From positions 1 to 6,854 of the forward strand of contig CAXMOO010000046.1 in NCBI GenBank assembly GCA_964195005.1: a stretch of 6,854 nt of DNA, read 5' to 3'. This document shows, in pieces, positions 5,349 to 6,854 of this stretch (the first letter of the stretch is position 1; each line of letters opens with the position of its first letter). Below the pieces are notes generated by a model. The model was not told where the DNA came from. It ran no database searches and worked only from the letters and a program-made list of their open reading frames with translations. Made by a program: the position numbers and the translations under genes. The stretch is from JAUXLW01 sp964195005 (GTDB lineage: Bacteria > Actinomycetota > Acidimicrobiia > Spongiisociales > SHLN01).

Positions 5349-6806
5349 TCAGATCAGTCCGGCATCCTGGAGTGCCGCCACCCAACGGTCGGCCATGAAT
5401 TGATCGCCCCGGGGGTCGGGATGCACGTGGTCGCCTAGCCAGCTGAGGCTGAAGCCGCTGTGCATATTCACCGTTATCACCGGCGACCGGGCCGTGTTTT
5501 CGCCGGCGGCCAGGGCAGAAATCTCTCCATTGAGATTTGGGATATCCACACTGCAGCGGGTCCCGAAGGCTGGATCCCCACCGACCGGATCGCAGGGAAT
5601 CACCTGGGCTAGCAAGATCATCACGTCGGGGTTGGCCGATCGCAAATCGGTGATAATGGTCCGCAGCTCTTCCCGGGTGCTCGAGTTGCTCTGGAACTGC
5701 AGCACGTCGTTGGTTCCAAGATGTATCAACGCCAGGTCGGGTCGATGCACCAGGGCGGCGCTGGACACCTGAGAGATCATCTGGTCGGCTCGAAATCCCC
5801 ACCACGCCTCGTGATCCTCATCAAAGGGCTGGGGGCATCCGGAGTTTCCACCTCCGAGAGGCCCATCGACGTTGCCGACGAAGTCGAAGTCCAACCCGGC
5901 GTCACTCAGGGCGTCCGCCAGGTAGCAGCGGTAGGTGTGCCAGCCGCCCTGGCCCTGGGTTATCGAGTCGCCGATGGGCATGATACGCAACGGACCCGGG
6001 CCGGCGGGGGTCGTCAGGTAACCGGCAACCGGCAGCCAGCCGGCCTCCCCGAATCCGAAATCCTCGTTTGCTGTACCCGTTTCGTTCCGGTTACTCAGAT
6101 AGAACCTGGATTCGGCGGGCCGAAAGATTCCCACGGTCTCGGTGCCATTGGCATCCCAGTCACCGGCAACGATCCGGTCGCCCGGGTTCCCGTAAAAGAA
6201 CTCGTCGAGCGTTGGTGCGATTTCGCCCACCGGTATGCCGGCCAGCAGATAGACGAAACCACTGGACTCGCGATGCAGCCCGATCTCAGTTGCCTCGTCA
6301 CCGTCAAAATCTCCTGTGAAGGGCTTATCGCCGGGGTCACCGAAGTAGAACTCCTCATCAGCTTCTCCGGTCGTCAGGGAATTGCGGAGGAAAACCTTGC
6401 CTCTGCGATAGACCCCAACCGTGTCATACCCATCGCCGTCCCAGTCACCAACGAGGGGCACGTCGCCGCCTACTCCAAACCAGAAGAACACTTCGCCGTC
6501 ACAACAATCATTGGAGTTGCGGAGGTAGAAGAACCCGTTGGAAGGGCGGAAGGCACCGACGGTGTCGCGGCCGTCTCCGTCCCAATCCCCCAGAAGGGGA
6601 ATGTCACCAGGTGTCCCATAGAAGAACTCGGTCGACCCGCCCCCTGGCTCACGGATGTGCCATTTACCGTTGCCGGGATCAAAGAGCGCCACCTGGGCCT
6701 CGACCAGCGGGTCGGGAGCGGCTGCCCCGGCGGGCGCGACCGGAGTGGGACCGCCGGGGCCAACGGCGACGAGCGTCAGTAACAGGAGTGGGAGAAGTCG
6801 GTGCAA
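5349..6806 (-). CDS. Secreted SGNH/GDSL esterase with N-terminal propeller-type repeats
   Basis: This exported protein has 485 residues. Residues 1-30 are a signal peptide (HRLLPLLLLTLVAV, AAA near 28-30). Residues 39-264 hold five tandem repeats. Residues 273-485 form an SGNH hydrolase of the XynB-like acetyl-esterase type. Block I is IMPIGDSITQG with nucleophile Ser281; Gly337 lies in WWGFRADQM (block II); HLGTNDV (362-368) supplies Asn366 (block III); and Asp459 and His462 in DHVHPD complete the catalytic set. Cysteines at 294, 324, 405 and 418 may form disulfides outside the cell. It probably removes acyl groups from a polysaccharide or glycoconjugate, with the repeats binding substrate or surface. 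The start is TTG: an in-frame TAG lies only four codons upstream (6816-6818), no ATG precedes the signal peptide, and AGAGGG stands five bases away. It appears to be the first gene of the cluster. Confidence 0.9.
   Translation of the reverse strand: MHRLLPLLLLTLVAVGPGGPTPVAPAGAAAPDPLVEAQVALFDPGNGKWHIREPGGGSTEFFYGTPGDIPLLGDWDGDGRDTVGAFRPSNGFFYLRNSNDCCDGEVFFWFGVGGDVPLVGDWDGDGYDTVGVYRRGKVFLRNSLTTGEADEEFYFGDPGDKPFTGDFDGDEATEIGLHRESSGFVYLLAGIPVGEIAPTLDEFFYGNPGDRIVAGDWDANGTETVGIFRPAESRFYLSNRNETGTANEDFGFGEAGWLPVAGYLTTPAGPGPLRIMPIGDSITQGQGGWHTYRCYLADALSDAGLDFDFVGNVDGPLGGGNSGCPQPFDEDHEAWWGFRADQMISQVSSAALVHRPDLALIHLGTNDVLQFQSNSSTREELRTIITDLRSANPDVMILLAQVIPCDPVGGDPAFGTRCSVDIPNLNGEISALAAGENTARSPVITVNMHSGFSLSWLGDHVHPDPRGDQFMADRWVAALQDAGLI
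6015..6692 (-). repeat. Five tandem 40-50-residue repeats within the esterase gene
   Basis: Units cover residues 39-82, 83-129, 130-174, 175-224 and 225-264. The shared plan is VG-x-x-R-x-x-x-G-x-FYLRN, then FFYG-x-PGD-x-P, then GDWDGDG-x-DT. The acidic calcium-type loop is intact in units 1 (DWDGDGRDT) and 2 (DWDGDGYDT), altered in 3 (DFDGDEATE) and 4 (DWDANGTET), and absent in 5, so decay increases toward the catalytic domain. The pattern matches FG-GAP/VCBS-like repeats. Confidence 0.8.
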
Positions 6807-6811
6807 GATTG

Positions 6812-6817
6812 CCCTCT
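6812..6817 (-). promoter_or_regulatory. Ribosome binding site deciding the TTG start of the esterase gene
   Basis: On the minus strand AGAGGG lies five bases before TTG 6804-6806. The overlapping in-frame TAG (6816-6818) excludes any earlier start, so this site fixes the TTG. The remaining bases to 6854 contain a CTGAT direct repeat (both copies within about 20 bases) but no promoter I can support. Confidence 0.65.
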
Positions 6818-6854
6818 AGATCAGCGCCTCAATCAGTGTGGTCGCCTTACAACC

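Noticed and set aside
5721..6782. Long plus-strand open frame of 353 codons
   Set aside because: It is antisense to the SGNH esterase gene, whose repeats and catalytic motifs are unmistakable; the frame is a product of high GC and lacks recognisable domains.
6817..6846. CTGAT direct repeat upstream of the esterase as an operator
   Set aside because: Five-base repeats are too short to distinguish from chance in a 48-base leader.

Overview
The window is GC-rich DNA in which every credible protein gene lies on the minus strand, so transcription runs from high to low coordinates. The GC content, the GTG and TTG starts, the tightly packed or overlapping genes and the secreted FG-GAP-type repeat proteins suggest a free-living bacterium, most likely an actinobacterium or a Chloroflexi-like lineage. 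That placement is an inference from style; no marker gene is present.

Read in transcription order, the layout is as follows. (1) 6806-5349: a secreted two-domain protein with five propeller-type repeats followed by an SGNH/GDSL esterase domain, starting at a TTG behind a good ribosome binding site. (2) 5335-4469: a class I aldolase of the DHDPS/N-acetylneuraminate lyase superfamily that lacks the arginine typical of true DapA. (3) 4448-4104: a short DUF2007-type protein with one C-terminal membrane helix. (4) 4104-3238: a divergent methylenetetrahydrofolate reductase (MetF)-like protein that keeps the Glu/Asp/Gln catalytic set. (5) 3238-2555: a MobA-like nucleotidyltransferase with an altered signature loop. 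(6) 2555-2431: a two-helix hydrophobic reading frame that looks frame-shifted. Genes 1-3 are 13-20 bases apart and junctions 3/4, 4/5 and 5/6 are all TGATG stop/start overlaps, so 1-6 look like one transcription unit. It appears to end at a hairpin plus T-tract at 2386-2410.

(7) 2348-945: a membrane sensor histidine kinase with no response regulator beside it in the window. (8) 787 to beyond the left edge: the N-terminal 262 residues of a secreted FG-GAP/VCBS repeat protein. It is open at the window edge.

The folate enzyme and the molybdenum-cofactor-type transferase are tightly coupled in translation, which hints at linked roles in one-carbon or cofactor metabolism. The esterase and aldolase could deal with acetylated sugar-derived substrates, but this is only a hypothesis. 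I found no CRISPR array, RNA gene, insertion sequence or recognisable defence system. The most unusual features are the broken third member of the TGATG chain, a four-run G-quadruplex motif within the MobA-like signature loop, and the graded decay of calcium loops in the esterase repeats.
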